Assembly: GCF_000426765.1 (NCBI RefSeq)
Contig: NZ_AUFZ01000019.1
Span: 1-64,000 of the forward strand
DNA: 64,000 nucleotides
Source: Vibrio litoralis DSM 17657
GTDB lineage: Bacteria; Pseudomonadota; Gammaproteobacteria; Enterobacterales; Vibrionaceae
Direction: 5' to 3'
Shown: positions 42,657 to 52,766 of the stretch, piece by piece
Layout: every line of letters begins with the position of its first letter
How positions within the stretch are numbered: position 1 is the stretch's first letter
Translations under genes and position numbers: made by a program
The notes under the pieces: generated by a model
Told to the model about the DNA's origin: nothing
What the model saw: only the letters and a program-made list of their open reading frames with translations
The model's database searches: none

Positions 42657-44855
42657 TTAACCTTTTGCCCAAACCCGATACTGATGCAGTAACGGTTCGG
42701 TATAGCCACTCGGTTGATTACGGCCTTGGAAAATCAACTCTCTTGCGGCTTGAAACGCTAGGCTTTGCTCAACATTTGGCAGCATCGGTCGATAACCTTC
42801 AGAGCCTTCGTTTTGTGCATCAACTATCTGTGCCATTTTGTGCATGCTGTCCATCACTTGCTCAGGGCGACAAACTTTGTGTAACAACCAGTTGGCAATG
42901 TGTTGGCTGGAAATACGCAAGGTGGCGCGGTCTTCCATTAATTCGACATTATTAATGTCAGGCACTTTTGAGCAGCCAATTCCCATCTCAACCCAGCGCA
43001 CTACGTAGCCTAGGATGCCTTGAATGTTGTTATCGAGTTCCGCTTCAATTTGTTGTTGAGAAAGCGTTTCTTCTAGTAATTCAAGGGTTAATAAATCCGC
43101 TTGATTAGTCGGTGTGCGCTCAGCAATCATTTTTTGTTCGGCAAACACGTCTACCTGGTGATAATGCAAAGCGTGCAATGTGGCCGCGGTCGGCGACGGT
43201 ACCCAAGCAGTATTTGCCCCCGATTTCGGATGAGCCACTTTGGTCGCCATCATGGCTTTCATTTCTTCTGGCATTGCCCACATGCCTTTGCCAATTTGTG
43301 CTTTACCAGTAAAACCACACGCTAGACCCACTTCGACATTGTTGTTTTCATAAGCTTCAATCCAGGTTTGCTGTTTAATATCCGCTTTCGGTTTAAAAGC
43401 ACCGGCTTGCATACTGGTGTGAATTTCATCGCCAGTGCGGTCTAAAAATCCGGTGTTGATGAATACCACGCGTGATTGTGCGGCGCGGATACATTCTTTT
43501 AAATTAACGGTAGTGCGACGTTCTTCATCCATAATCCCCATTTTGATGGTATTCGGCTCAAGATCGAGCATGTTCTCTACACGTTCGAATAGCTCATTGC
43601 TGAATGCCACTTCTTGTGGGCCATGCATTTTCGGTTTAACGATATAAATGCTGCCAGTACGACTATTGGTCACGCGACATGCCTGTGGGTTCTTAATTTC
43701 AATCGCGGCGATAAGTGCCGTGATCACCGCATCAATTAAGCCTTCCGGCATATTTTTGCCTTGCGAGGTTTGCACTAAATCACTCGTCATTAGGTGACCA
43801 ACGTTACGAACCAGTAGTAATGAACGGCCATGCAAGTTGTAGTCATCACCATTTTTATGGGTGTAGCTACGGTCGCAGTTCAAGCGGCGGATCTGGGTTT
43901 GATTGCCTTTGCTGATCGTGGCCGTTAGGTTGCCAGTGATTAGGCCAAACCAATTTTGATAGGCTTCAAGTTTGTCTTGGCTATCAACGGCCGCAACGGA
44001 GTCTTCAAAATCCATAATGGTTGAAAGCGCCGATTCCACTTGAATGTCATCTAAACCTGCAATGTCATGCTTACCAATTGCGCCTTTACGGTTAATGATT
44101 AACTCAATGTGCAAACAGTGGTTTTTCAACACGATAGAAGTCGGCTCTACATCAGGGTTACTTGAGGCAACAAACTGGCAAGGTTGTGCTAAGCCCGATT
44201 GACTACCATCAGGGAACGTCGCCAATAAGTGATGGAAATACACCGAATAGCTTTGAACGTCGTGATGTGAACCTTGTTTTAGTGGGAAGTTGTCATCTAA
44301 AAAGGTTTTAGCGAAATCAATCACATGTTTGCCACGAGCGGGATTGTATTTCTTACCCGCTTTTAATCCTTCCGATTGAATAATGATGTCGCTACCGTAC
44401 GCCGCATCGTAAAGGCTACCCCAACGAGCATTGGCTGCGTTAAGTGCAAAGCGAGCATTTTTAATCGGCACTACAAGTTGCGGCCCTGCTAGTGTGGCAA
44501 TTTCTTGATCAACATTTTGGGTGCTGATTTGGAAGTCGTCGCCTTGTTCAACTAGGTAGCCAATTTGTTGTAAAAATGCCTGATATTCGCCTTGATTAAA
44601 TTGAGGGTGACTTTTGTGCCAATCATCAATTTGAGTTTGTAGGCGAGTACGAGTTTCTAACAATTCTTGATTCTTCGGTGCAAGATCATTGAGAAGTTGG
44701 CTGAAGTTAGCCCAAAATTGTTTTTGATCGAGACCGGTTAGTGGCAACACTTGTTGATTGACGAATTGAACTAGCTCGGCATTGAATTGGTGTTGAGTGG
44801 CTAATGTTGTCTGTGTGCTGGTCATTGGACCATCGATAGTATGTGCTAAGTTCAT
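42657..44855 (-). CDS. glcB: Malate synthase G
   Basis: This is a 732-aa monomeric enzyme condensing glyoxylate with acetyl-CoA to malate. The length and sequence (VPIKNARFALNAANARWGSL, the GFLDRTGDEIHTSM catalytic region) are those of the G isoform (723 aa in E. coli) rather than AceB. Paired with aceA it completes the glyoxylate shunt. Two in-frame ATG codons lie at 44861 and 44855; GAGGG is 7 bases before the second, so that is preferred. Confidence 0.95.
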   Translation of the reverse strand: MNLAHTIDGPMTSTQTTLATQHQFNAELVQFVNQQVLPLTGLDQKQFWANFSQLLNDLAPKNQELLETRTRLQTQIDDWHKSHPQFNQGEYQAFLQQIGYLVEQGDDFQISTQNVDQEIATLAGPQLVVPIKNARFALNAANARWGSLYDAAYGSDIIIQSEGLKAGKKYNPARGKHVIDFAKTFLDDNFPLKQGSHHDVQSYSVYFHHLLATFPDGSQSGLAQPCQFVASSNPDVEPTSIVLKNHCLHIELIINRKGAIGKHDIAGLDDIQVESALSTIMDFEDSVAAVDSQDKLEAYQNWFGLITGNLTATISKGNQTQIRRLNCDRSYTHKNGDDYNLHGRSLLLVRNVGHLMTSDLVQTSQGKNMPEGLIDAVITALIAAIEIKNPQACRVTNSRTGSIYIVKPKMHGPQEVAFSNELFERVENMLDLEPNTIKMGIMDEERRTTVNLKECIRAAQSRVVFINTGFLDRTGDEIHTSMQAGAFKPKADIKQQTWIEAYENNNVEVGLACGFTGKAQIGKGMWAMPEEMKAMMATKVAHPKSGANTAWVPSPTAATLHALHYHQVDVFAEQKMIAERTPTNQADLLTLELLEETLSQQQIEAELDNNIQGILGYVVRWVEMGIGCSKVPDINNVELMEDRATLRISSQHIANWLLHKVCRPEQVMDSMHKMAQIVDAQNEGSEGYRPMLPNVEQSLAFQAARELIFQGRNQPSGYTEPLLHQYRVWAKG

Positions 44856-45034
44856 ATTCATTCCCTCATGTTACGACTCGTTTTTGTAGCAGTGGCGATG
44901 ATTTGATATTGGCTTTTTGACTATTTGTTTTTTGAATCACTGATCTCTCAATTAGTGACCGCTGTCTTAAAGTTGAACATCAAATGCTGCTTTTTCATCC
45001 TGTGACTAAAAGAATAGCGATAAACTGAATAAAA

Positions 45035-45076
45035 TTTCACAAAGAAAATTACACAGTGTAAATTTTACAAATACGA
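45035..45076. promoter_or_regulatory. Probable operator between glcB and its divergent regulator
   Basis: A near-perfect dyad AAAATTACAC-ag-TGTAAATTTT (45045-45066) is preceded by a related half AAAATTTCAC, just upstream of the regulator ATG at 45085. It is a good candidate for autoregulation and control of glcB-aceA. Confidence 0.5.
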
Positions 45077-45084
45077 GGTCAGGG

Positions 45085-46617
45085 ATGAAGGCATCAAGTT
45101 CGTTAAATAGACAGTCACACTTTCTCGGTACCAAAGTTCGTAACTTACGGAAACGTAACGGTTTAACTTTGGAAGACTTATCATCACGTTGCATTAAAAT
45201 TGACCCTGAAGACGCGCCTTCGGTGTCGTACCTTTCGATGATTGAACGAGGCAAGCGAGTACCAAGTGAAGCGATGTTGGATGTGATCGCACAGGTATTT
45301 CAAAAGCCGCTGCACTGGTTTTTAGATGATGCCAGTGAGGAGCAAGAAATCACCCCAGAAAAGGGCAGCCGTGGTGGCATTAATGGCATGGTACTTGAAC
45401 CAAGCTTTTTGTTTTCTAATGATATTTTACAAATCGCCATTCCAGAAATGCTGTCGCAAACCGGCACTACCGGGCATCAATTTGCGCACCTTTTAATTCG
45501 TGCTCACCAAGAGCACCATCAAAACCATTTTCCTGATCTCGAAAAGGCGGCGGAAAAAGTCGGTCAAAAACGCATGCCGTTGTCGGTCGAGGATTTATTG
45601 GATATCTGCCAAGAGGTTGGGGTAAAAATTAAATGGTTTGATGAGCCATCACAAGATGTGGAGGATCTTCATGGGGTGAAGTCCAAACATATTGTCCGCT
45701 CTTATGCAGAAGCGCCGGGCGTGATTCGAATTAACCGCGCACTTAAAGCCACGCCAGAAAAACTTAAATACGATTTAGCAGTACACATCGGCCATAAAGT
45801 GTTGCACAACAGTGATGGTGAAAAGCATGTGATTGCTTCGGATAATCGTAATTTATCCACCTTAATGCCCGATCAAACACGGGATGTGAATAGCCTAGAT
45901 TCCAAACATATTCTGCAAGCGTGGCGCGATTTTGAATGTTCATTTTTTGCTGGCGCGTTGTTGTGTCCGAAAGTGCCATTTCGTCAGTTGCTCGACCGCC
46001 ATGGTTATGAGATCAGCGTGAGTAAATTAATCGGTGTGTCAGAGTCGGTGGTGATGCGACGTATGACCGCGGTTTCACCGTATCCTCATTGGCACTATTT
46101 CGATGCTTATAATCCGGGTAAGTTGAAAGCGGTTTATCGCGGCAATGGTATTCCTCTACCTTGGGGCAATATGCGAATGGTAGAAGATCCGTGTCAGCAT
46201 TGGTCGGTTTTCCGCATGATAGGCATTCCGGGTAACACGCCAGTGGCGCAGATTTCCGTGCTGAATCAAGATGGTGTGCCGCATATTTATTGTTGTGAGT
46301 CGGTTAAAGTCAAAGACATGGCGGGCAATTATCATGTGTTGTGTTCGGGAGTCGATTTAAACCCAGCCCTAGAAGCACAAGGGGAAGATGCGGTTGCCAT
46401 TGCCAGTGCTCTACAAAAAGAATGTGTGCGCAAAGGCGGTCAATGTGAGATCCCTTATCAAATTAAACAGCAACTACTCACCGTGGCGCGGATATTAAAT
46501 ATCAATTGGATTGAGCGTGGCATCGAAAATCAAGCGAGGGTGATTTGTTCGCGGGGCGGCATGTGCCCAAGGCAGCCGAGGTGTTACAAAGAGAAGTCCC
46601 TAGTTCCGAGTTCCTAG
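45085..46617 (+). CDS. ScfR/RamB-like transcriptional regulator of the glyoxylate shunt
   Basis: This is a 510-aa protein. An N-terminal XRE helix-turn-helix (about residues 12-80, with VSYLSMIERGKRVPSEAML) is followed by a degenerate IrrE/M78 domain (LAVHIGHKVLH where HExxH is expected, so no protease activity) and a C-terminal Cys-rich short-chain-acyl regulator domain (about 310-505). RamB of Corynebacterium, with this plan, represses aceA and aceB, so control of the divergent glcB-aceA genes by an acyl-CoA-like signal is likely. The last residues (KSLVPSS) are read from a CCTAGTTCCGAGTTCCTAG repeat. Confidence 0.8.
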   Translation: MKASSSLNRQSHFLGTKVRNLRKRNGLTLEDLSSRCIKIDPEDAPSVSYLSMIERGKRVPSEAMLDVIAQVFQKPLHWFLDDASEEQEITPEKGSRGGINGMVLEPSFLFSNDILQIAIPEMLSQTGTTGHQFAHLLIRAHQEHHQNHFPDLEKAAEKVGQKRMPLSVEDLLDICQEVGVKIKWFDEPSQDVEDLHGVKSKHIVRSYAEAPGVIRINRALKATPEKLKYDLAVHIGHKVLHNSDGEKHVIASDNRNLSTLMPDQTRDVNSLDSKHILQAWRDFECSFFAGALLCPKVPFRQLLDRHGYEISVSKLIGVSESVVMRRMTAVSPYPHWHYFDAYNPGKLKAVYRGNGIPLPWGNMRMVEDPCQHWSVFRMIGIPGNTPVAQISVLNQDGVPHIYCCESVKVKDMAGNYHVLCSGVDLNPALEAQGEDAVAIASALQKECVRKGGQCEIPYQIKQQLLTVARILNINWIERGIENQARVICSRGGMCPRQPRCYKEKSLVPSS

Positions 46618-46629
46618 TTTCTAGGTGGT
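46590..46629. repeat. Heptameric CCTAGTT repeats overlapping the regulator stop
   Basis: CCTAGTT, CCGAGTT, CCTAGTT and TCTAGG are consecutive 7-bp units that encode the last codons and the TAG stop of the regulator. Confidence 0.65.
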
Positions 46630-46653
46630 GGATTAAGGTTGACTAGGTGGTAT

Positions 46654-46689
46654 AAAAAACCAGAAGCGCGCGTGGCGTTTCTGGTTTTT
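46654..46689. terminator. Bidirectional terminator, regulator / PhoX
   Basis: AAAAACCAGAA...TTTCTGGTTTTT forms a stem of at least 11 pairs with T runs on both strands. Confidence 0.85.
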
Positions 46690-46713
46690 GTGTTTTTATC
46701 GCGACAGTGTTTT

Positions 46714-46742
46714 TCTAGAGACTAGGAACTAGCAACCTAGGG
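46714..46742. repeat. Heptameric CTAGGAA repeats downstream of PhoX
   Basis: CTAGAGA, CTAGGAA, CTAGCAA and CCTAGGG follow each other in 7-bp steps and end 8 bases from the PhoX stop codon. Confidence 0.6.
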
Positions 46743-46750
46743 TCCGCTGT

Positions 46751-48637
46751 TTACGCTCCTACCACTCCACCATCTTCTCGAGTAATTTTGATGACAGTAG
46801 AACGTGGAATACCATCGATTGCCGAGAAACTATCGCTTGGGTGCTGGATGCCGACAAACAAGGTGCGATTATCCGGACTAAAAGTAAGACCGGTGATCTC
46901 ACAACCAATTGGGCCGGTTAAGAAACGTTTGATTTCACCGGTATTAGGATCGCCACATAACATTTGGTTGTTGCCCATCCCCGCAAAATCGCCCGAGTTG
47001 GAATAGTTACCATCGGTTTGGATCCACAAGCGGCCAGCATTATCAAAGCCAATGCCATCAGGGCTGTTAAACATATTGTCTTTATTGATGTTATCGCTAC
47101 CCGATCTTGGATTATCGTTTGAGTATTGCTCAGGATTACCGGCTAATACATAAATATCCCAGAAAAATTGGTCGGAATCATGGTTCCCATTTTTCGGCTG
47201 CCAACGAATGATATGGCCATAGATATTATTTTCACGTGGGTTAGCTGCGTTGATTTCTTGCCCCTCACGAACTCCGCGGTATTTGTTATTGGTGAGAGTA
47301 CAAAAGACTTGCTCATTATCTGGATGAACCGCCACCCATTCAGGTCGGTCCATGGTGGTAGCGCCAACTTGAGTGGCCGCTTGGCGAGTAAAGATCAACA
47401 CATCCGCTTGGCTATTAAAGCCATTTTCTGGGGTTAAACCATTCTTACCAAAGGTCAATTCAATCCATTCACCTTTGCCATGCATTTCACCGTCTTTTGC
47501 GGTAAATTTCGCCACATACAGAGTACCTTCATCGAGTAAATCTCGGTTAGCTTCCGGTTTGTGCGCTTTGTATTTGCCTTTCGACACAAACTTATAAATA
47601 TGCTCACCACGCTCATCATCGCCAAGGTAGACCACCACTCGGCCATTTTTGTTGATGGTTAATGCGGCATTCTCATGCTTGAAACGACCTAATGCGGTAC
47701 GTTTTTTTGGTTTTGAATTCGGGTTCATTGGGTCAATTTCAACTACCCAACCATGACGGTGATTCTCATTGGGCTCTTTTTCAATATCAAAACGCTCATC
47801 AAATTGATGCCAGTTAAATCTACCATTGCCCGAATAAATGCCATAGCGTGCATCTTCGGCTGGAACATCAACCTCGTTTTGACTACCAAAGAAGCCATTG
47901 AAATTTTCTTCACAAGTCAGGTAAGTGCCCCAAGGGGTTGCACCATTGGCACAGTTATTAAAGGTGCCGAGAACTTGCGTGCCGGTTGGGTCGGCATGGG
48001 TTTTAAGTTTATCATCACCAGCCGCCGGGCCAGTTAATTCCATTTCTGTATAAGCGGTGATGCGGCGGTTTAATCGGCCGTTGACATTGGTTGTCCAGCC
48101 TTGCGGTCCCTTGCTTAATTCAACAATGGATACTCCAACCGCAGCTTGTGATCGACGTACTTTATCCGCCGTCAGGTTTTGTCCTTGATCGGCGAATAAG
48201 CTGTCGTAATCGGTGCTTTCATTATTAACCGCCAGCACTGCGCGATCACGGCTCAATGGCAAAAATGTCATACCATCATTGTTATCACCAAATTGCTTTT
48301 CTTGATCCGCGGCAGAATTAAATTGAGAAAAAGGTGCAGCCGTTGGGTGAATTGCATCACCCCACGCAATAAGAGGTTCAGCTTGGTAACCTGTTGGAAC
48401 AACGATGGTATCTAGTGTTGAGGTTGGGATTGCTTCAAATCCTAGTAATGGCTTAGCTTTCGGTGGGCGCACCATCGCATTGGCAATTGGTGAGGTGGCA
48501 AAAAAGGCCACTGAACTGCCCGCGGCGGCTGTTTGTAAAAAGCGACGACGGCTTAATCCATTTTCTATGATTTGCGAAAAATCTGAAGATTCGGTGGTTA
48601 AGTTATTGGAGTGATCACCGTGTTCGATATGACTCAT
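46751..48637 (-). CDS. phoX: PhoX-family alkaline phosphatase
   Basis: This 628-aa enzyme is exported by Tat. The twin-arginine motif SRRRFLQTAA (about residues 29-38) is followed by a hydrophobic stretch ending SPIANA. The PhoX (DUF839) domain includes TFNNCANGATPWGTYLTCEE and the C-terminal SPDGIGFDNAGRLWIQTDG. Such enzymes are Ca/Fe-dependent phosphatases in the periplasm that release phosphate from organic esters. It stands alone; I see no clear Pho box in the 48638-48847 spacer. Confidence 0.9.
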   Translation of the reverse strand: MSHIEHGDHSNNLTTESSDFSQIIENGLSRRRFLQTAAAGSSVAFFATSPIANAMVRPPKAKPLLGFEAIPTSTLDTIVVPTGYQAEPLIAWGDAIHPTAAPFSQFNSAADQEKQFGDNNDGMTFLPLSRDRAVLAVNNESTDYDSLFADQGQNLTADKVRRSQAAVGVSIVELSKGPQGWTTNVNGRLNRRITAYTEMELTGPAAGDDKLKTHADPTGTQVLGTFNNCANGATPWGTYLTCEENFNGFFGSQNEVDVPAEDARYGIYSGNGRFNWHQFDERFDIEKEPNENHRHGWVVEIDPMNPNSKPKKRTALGRFKHENAALTINKNGRVVVYLGDDERGEHIYKFVSKGKYKAHKPEANRDLLDEGTLYVAKFTAKDGEMHGKGEWIELTFGKNGLTPENGFNSQADVLIFTRQAATQVGATTMDRPEWVAVHPDNEQVFCTLTNNKYRGVREGQEINAANPRENNIYGHIIRWQPKNGNHDSDQFFWDIYVLAGNPEQYSNDNPRSGSDNINKDNMFNSPDGIGFDNAGRLWIQTDGNYSNSGDFAGMGNNQMLCGDPNTGEIKRFLTGPIGCEITGLTFSPDNRTLFVGIQHPSDSFSAIDGIPRSTVIKITREDGGVVGA

Positions 48638-48847
48638 AATTGCATTCCCTTATTTTTATATAGCAGTCTTATATACCTGCACACGCCCATTGGTAAGCGG
48701 CTTAAATGAAAAACAGGGCAAAGGCTAAGGGAGAAATATGAAAACTAGATGATGGTTTTTTTAACTAATTAAGTCACGAAGTCTGTGTGTGATAAACATG
48801 ATGGTTAAGCGATAAGAGCGCCAGATGGCGCTCGAGATTGGCAACGT

Positions 48848-49312
48848 TTATGGATTGACGTTGCGATTAATAGGGTTTTGCAACGAAATGAGTGTTTCAG
48901 TGGATTGTACTTCATCAATCGCTTGTAGTTTATCGATCAATACATATTGTAGCTCTTCGATGTTTTTACACATCAACTTGACGAAAATATTATAGGCACC
49001 GGTAGTGTAGTAGGCTTCGACCACTTCATCTAATGCGTTGAGTTTTTCAATTGCCGAGTGATAATCTCGCGCCGCATTTAAATTAATGCCAATAAAGCAA
49101 CATACGTCATAACCAAGTTTTTTGGCATTAACAATGACTTCGGTGCCTTCGATTACCTTAGCGGCTCTCATTTTTTCAACACGAACATGCACCGTGGCAG
49201 GGCTAACATCAAACCGTTTGGCCATCTCAGCATAAGGCGTTCGTGCATCTGCCATTAAAATTTGCAGAATCGCTTTATCAAGTTCATCTAACCGAACGTT
49301 AGGATCGGGCAT
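48848..49312 (-). CDS. asnC: Lrp-family regulator AsnC
   Basis: This 154-aa regulator has an N-terminal helix-turn-helix (about residues 8-60, YAEMAKRFDVSPATVHVRVEK) and a C-terminal RAM domain (DEVVEAYYTTGAYNIFVKLMC, TETLISLQNPI). The similarity to E. coli AsnC (152 aa) is high through its length. In E. coli it activates asnA in response to asparagine; no asnA is adjacent here. The 180-base spacer to the next gene holds nothing I can assign. Confidence 0.92.
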   Translation of the reverse strand: MPDPNVRLDELDKAILQILMADARTPYAEMAKRFDVSPATVHVRVEKMRAAKVIEGTEVIVNAKKLGYDVCCFIGINLNAARDYHSAIEKLNALDEVVEAYYTTGAYNIFVKLMCKNIEELQYVLIDKLQAIDEVQSTETLISLQNPINRNVNP

Positions 49313-49492
49313 GTTGATTCCTTTTTAGTGTGAATTGTTGTTTTATACTACGAATATAACAAACAAAACCTAAAATAGTTGGTAAGGTTGATAACATAAG
49401 TCATTATTATTTAAGCGAGTGATTACTCGTTTTTTTATTTAAGCACTGAACGGCTCAGTGTGATCTTATTATCAAAAACGTAGTTTGAACTG

Positions 49493-51841
49493 ATGAATGT
49501 AGATTTTAGATATTTGATTACTTTGGCTCTTACCTTCGCGAGTAGTTTCGCTTTGGCAACTGACAGCGGCATAAAATCAAGCGTAGAGTCTACTATGCCT
49601 GAAACAAACTCAGTGGTGATCAGCCAAGCTCAGTCTAGCTCTGCTGGTATTCCTCATCCCAATGATATGCTGCAGTTTTTCGCCTATTTCACTGTGTTGG
49701 CGGTGGTTTTATTTTTGATTATTCGTCATTTTAAGCGTGTACGTATTACGGAAAATCAATCACAGCAAAATCAATATTTATTGGAAACGGTTTATGATTT
49801 AAGTCGACAAGCCATTGGGATTGTCGATGAAAAAGGGCTGTTAATCTCGAGTAATCAGACCCTGCAAGAATTGGTGTATGACCCAAACTTTGATTATGGC
49901 CACCCAGTTTGGAGCTATAGTGGCTGGGGGGAAGCAAGTGGTAAAAAAGTTGAGCAGGCGTTTCTCAAAGCACAGCAAGAAGGGCTGACCCGGCTTGAGG
50001 TGGAATTAGTAAGAACCAGTATTGGGCCAATTACTTTAGATTTAAGCATTAAAAAATTACCAGTAGTGGATGGCCATGATGAGCAATATTTATTTGAAGG
50101 TAAGAATATTACCGATCGAAAATTGGCAGAAAAACGCTTAATTGAAAATGAGGCCAAGTTTCGAAATTACTATCAATTGCAGCCGGTGATGATGCTGACT
50201 ATTGATGAGCATGATTGCATCCAAGCAGCCAACAAGTTTACCTCGAAAATCTTAGGCTACGATAATCTGCAACTTTTAGGGCGAAAACTACAGACTCTCT
50301 ACGCTCAAACCACCCAGATAAGTGCACTAGAAAAGCTACGTCAGCCACAAAAAAAACATGCCCTAGTGGCACGTCGTGAAATTCAATATATTGATAATAC
50401 CGGTCAGTTAGTCTGGATAAGAGAAAATATCCGTCAAATCCCAGAAACTCGTCAGCTATTGATAGTCGGTGAAGATATTACCGAAACCCACCTGTTAGCT
50501 GAGCAGCTAGAATATCAAGCTTATCACGATGGTTTAACTGGCTTGTATAACCGATATCATTTTGAGAAACAGATTGTCACCGCTTTAAAGGAAGTGAAAG
50601 GTAACATACGTGCGCATGCTTTATTTTATCTCGATCTTGACCAGTTTAAATTAATCAATGATACCGTCGGTCATGAAGCTGGCGATGCGGCGATTGTTTA
50701 TAGCGCAGAACTGTTAGAGCAGTTAATCCCAGACAAAGCGACACTAGCAAGAACCGGTGGTGATGAGTTTGCTATTTTATTGCGTGATTGCGATGAAGAA
50801 GAAGTGAAGCAATTTTCTCAGTCGATTCTCAAGGGCTTCAATCAAAGTCAGTTTATGTGGCGCGGCATTCACTTTAACTTAAACTGCTCGATCGGGATCC
50901 GTAAAATTGATTACACCGCAAAATCGGCGCAAGGAGTCTATGCTCAGGCGGATACGGCTTGTTATTTAGCCAAAGAAGAAGGGCGAAACCGAGCGCACTT
51001 ATATAGCACTGATGATGAAAACTTCCGTCACCGTGAGCTGGAAATGGCTTGTGTTAACCAAGTCTATGACGCATTGGCCAATGACCGATTAGAGCTTTAT
51101 GCCCAGCCGATTTTAGATATTACGCCATCGCCGAGTGATAAGTTGCACTTTGAAATATTGGTACGTTTGCGTGATCAGAATAATGAGCTGATGTCGCCGG
51201 GGATCTTTATGCCGGCGGTTGAGCGCTATAACCTGGCTCACTTGATTGATCGGGAAGTGTTTAAGCAAACGCTGGCCTGGTTTGAGGCGCGACCGGATGC
51301 GATTGATAAGCTAGGTCGTTGCTCGATTAACCTTTCAGGTCAGTCTATGGGCGATAAAGACTTTATTGCTTTCCTGATTGAGCTGCTGCAAAACACCACT
51401 GTACCGACAGAAAAAATCTGTATTGAAATCACTGAAACGGCTGCGGTCGGAAATATGCAACAAGCCTCCCAGTTGTTTACCCGCTTAAAGCAGCTAGGTT
51501 GCAAGATTGCATTAGATGATTTCGGTTCAGGCTTGTCTTCTTTTGCTTATTTAAAAACCTTGCCGTTAGATATCGTGAAAATTGATGGCTGCTTTGTACG
51601 AGATATGCATCAAGATGAAGTGGACTATATTTTAGTGCAATCGATTCATAACCTAGTTAAGCAGCTTGGTAAGCAAACGGTGGCTGAGTTTGTGGAAAAT
51701 GATGAGATATTATCGTGCCTAATGGAGTTAGGGGTCGACTATGCTCAAGGCTACTTAATTAGCGCGCCTAAGCCATTAGAACAATTGGTAGAAAGTTTTA
51801 TTGCTCAACCTGCTTCATCTTATCTTCCGGATCACGGATAA
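49493..51841 (+). CDS. Membrane PAS-GGDEF-EAL cyclic-di-GMP protein
   Basis: This is a 782-aa protein. A signal peptide (1-22), short periplasmic segment, membrane helix (about 59-79), two PAS-like domains (about 90-215 and 215-335), GGDEF at 422-426 and an EAL domain from about 525 are visible. The GGDEF motif is intact; the inhibitory RxxD site is absent. The EAL motif reads EIL (554-556), but the other catalytic residues are present (INLSGQS, EITE, LDDFGSG, VKID, QGY), so both activities are possible. It probably adjusts c-di-GMP in response to an unknown signal. Confidence 0.88.
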   Translation: MNVDFRYLITLALTFASSFALATDSGIKSSVESTMPETNSVVISQAQSSSAGIPHPNDMLQFFAYFTVLAVVLFLIIRHFKRVRITENQSQQNQYLLETVYDLSRQAIGIVDEKGLLISSNQTLQELVYDPNFDYGHPVWSYSGWGEASGKKVEQAFLKAQQEGLTRLEVELVRTSIGPITLDLSIKKLPVVDGHDEQYLFEGKNITDRKLAEKRLIENEAKFRNYYQLQPVMMLTIDEHDCIQAANKFTSKILGYDNLQLLGRKLQTLYAQTTQISALEKLRQPQKKHALVARREIQYIDNTGQLVWIRENIRQIPETRQLLIVGEDITETHLLAEQLEYQAYHDGLTGLYNRYHFEKQIVTALKEVKGNIRAHALFYLDLDQFKLINDTVGHEAGDAAIVYSAELLEQLIPDKATLARTGGDEFAILLRDCDEEEVKQFSQSILKGFNQSQFMWRGIHFNLNCSIGIRKIDYTAKSAQGVYAQADTACYLAKEEGRNRAHLYSTDDENFRHRELEMACVNQVYDALANDRLELYAQPILDITPSPSDKLHFEILVRLRDQNNELMSPGIFMPAVERYNLAHLIDREVFKQTLAWFEARPDAIDKLGRCSINLSGQSMGDKDFIAFLIELLQNTTVPTEKICIEITETAAVGNMQQASQLFTRLKQLGCKIALDDFGSGLSSFAYLKTLPLDIVKIDGCFVRDMHQDEVDYILVQSIHNLVKQLGKQTVAEFVENDEILSCLMELGVDYAQGYLISAPKPLEQLVESFIAQPASSYLPDHG

Positions 51842-51883
51842 TGCCGCGTCATTATTTGAATCCGTATAATTTTTGGAGTTTGT

Positions 51884-52672
51884 GTGCAGCTGAACCTATG
51901 TTGTGATAATCCTTCTCAGCAAGCTCAATTAGATGAGATTGCTGCACGTTGGCAACTTACCCATCAGCCTGATAGCGTTTTTGCTCTAGTGCTTACCGAA
52001 CAACGTTTAGAGCTGCGTAAATTAGATGAACCTAAGCTAGGCGCAATTTATGTCGATTTAGCCGGAGGCGCAGTCGCTCATCGACGCAAGTTTGGTGGTG
52101 GTAAAGGTCAAGCGATTGCTAAAGCAGCAGGCTTAAATAAAGGTGCCACACCGAGCGTATTGGATGCCACTGCCGGATTAGGACGCGATGCATTTGTATT
52201 GGCATCGTTAGGTTGCAAGGTTCAAATGGTAGAGCGTAACCCTGTGGTTGCCGCTTTATTGGATGATGGTTTAACTCGCGCAAAGCAAGATCCTGAAATT
52301 GGTGATTGGGTCAGTGAACGAATGAGTTTATTACACGCTTCGAGTCACGATGCTTTGCAGCAATTAATGGCGAAAAGTGATTTCGTGCAACCAGATGTTG
52401 TCTACCTCGATCCTATGTACCCTCATCCTGAAAACAAAAAGAAAAGCGCATTAGTCAAAAAAGAAATGCGGGTGTTTCAATCTTTGGTGGGGGCGGATAA
52501 TGATGCCGATGATTTATTAGAACCGGCACTGCAACTGGCCACTAAACGAGTGGTAGTTAAGCGCCCAGACTACGCGCCGTGGCTTAATCAACACAAGCCT
52601 AGCATGGCGATTGAAACCAAGAAAAATCGCTTTGATGTGTATGTTCTCAACAGTATGGTGACACAAAGCTGA
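51884..52672 (+). CDS. rsmJ: 16S rRNA (guanine1516-N2)-methyltransferase RsmJ
   Basis: This 262-aa SAM-dependent enzyme modifies G1516 of 16S rRNA. The SAM motif [19 protein letters not shown] and the catalytic YLDPMYPHP are diagnostic of RsmJ (YhiQ). It starts with GTG, with GGAG 5 bases upstream. It is 42 bases past the c-di-GMP gene and may be co-transcribed. Confidence 0.95.
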   Translation: MQLNLCCDNPSQQAQLDEIAARWQLTHQPDSVFALVLTEQRLELRKLDEPKLGAIYVDLAGGAVAHRRKFGGGKGQAIAKAAGLNKGATPSVLDATAGLGRDAFVLASLGCKVQMVERNPVVAALLDDGLTRAKQDPEIGDWVSERMSLLHASSHDALQQLMAKSDFVQPDVVYLDPMYPHPENKKKSALVKKEMRVFQSLVGADNDADDLLEPALQLATKRVVVKRPDYAPWLNQHKPSMAIETKKNRFDVYVLNSMVTQS

Positions 52673-52766
52673 CACTTTCGAGGGAATTAACATGCGAGCA
52701 TGCAGTCTGAATAAGAGTCGTCCCCAAATGATAGGGGTATTTATATTCAGACATTAAAAGGTGATT

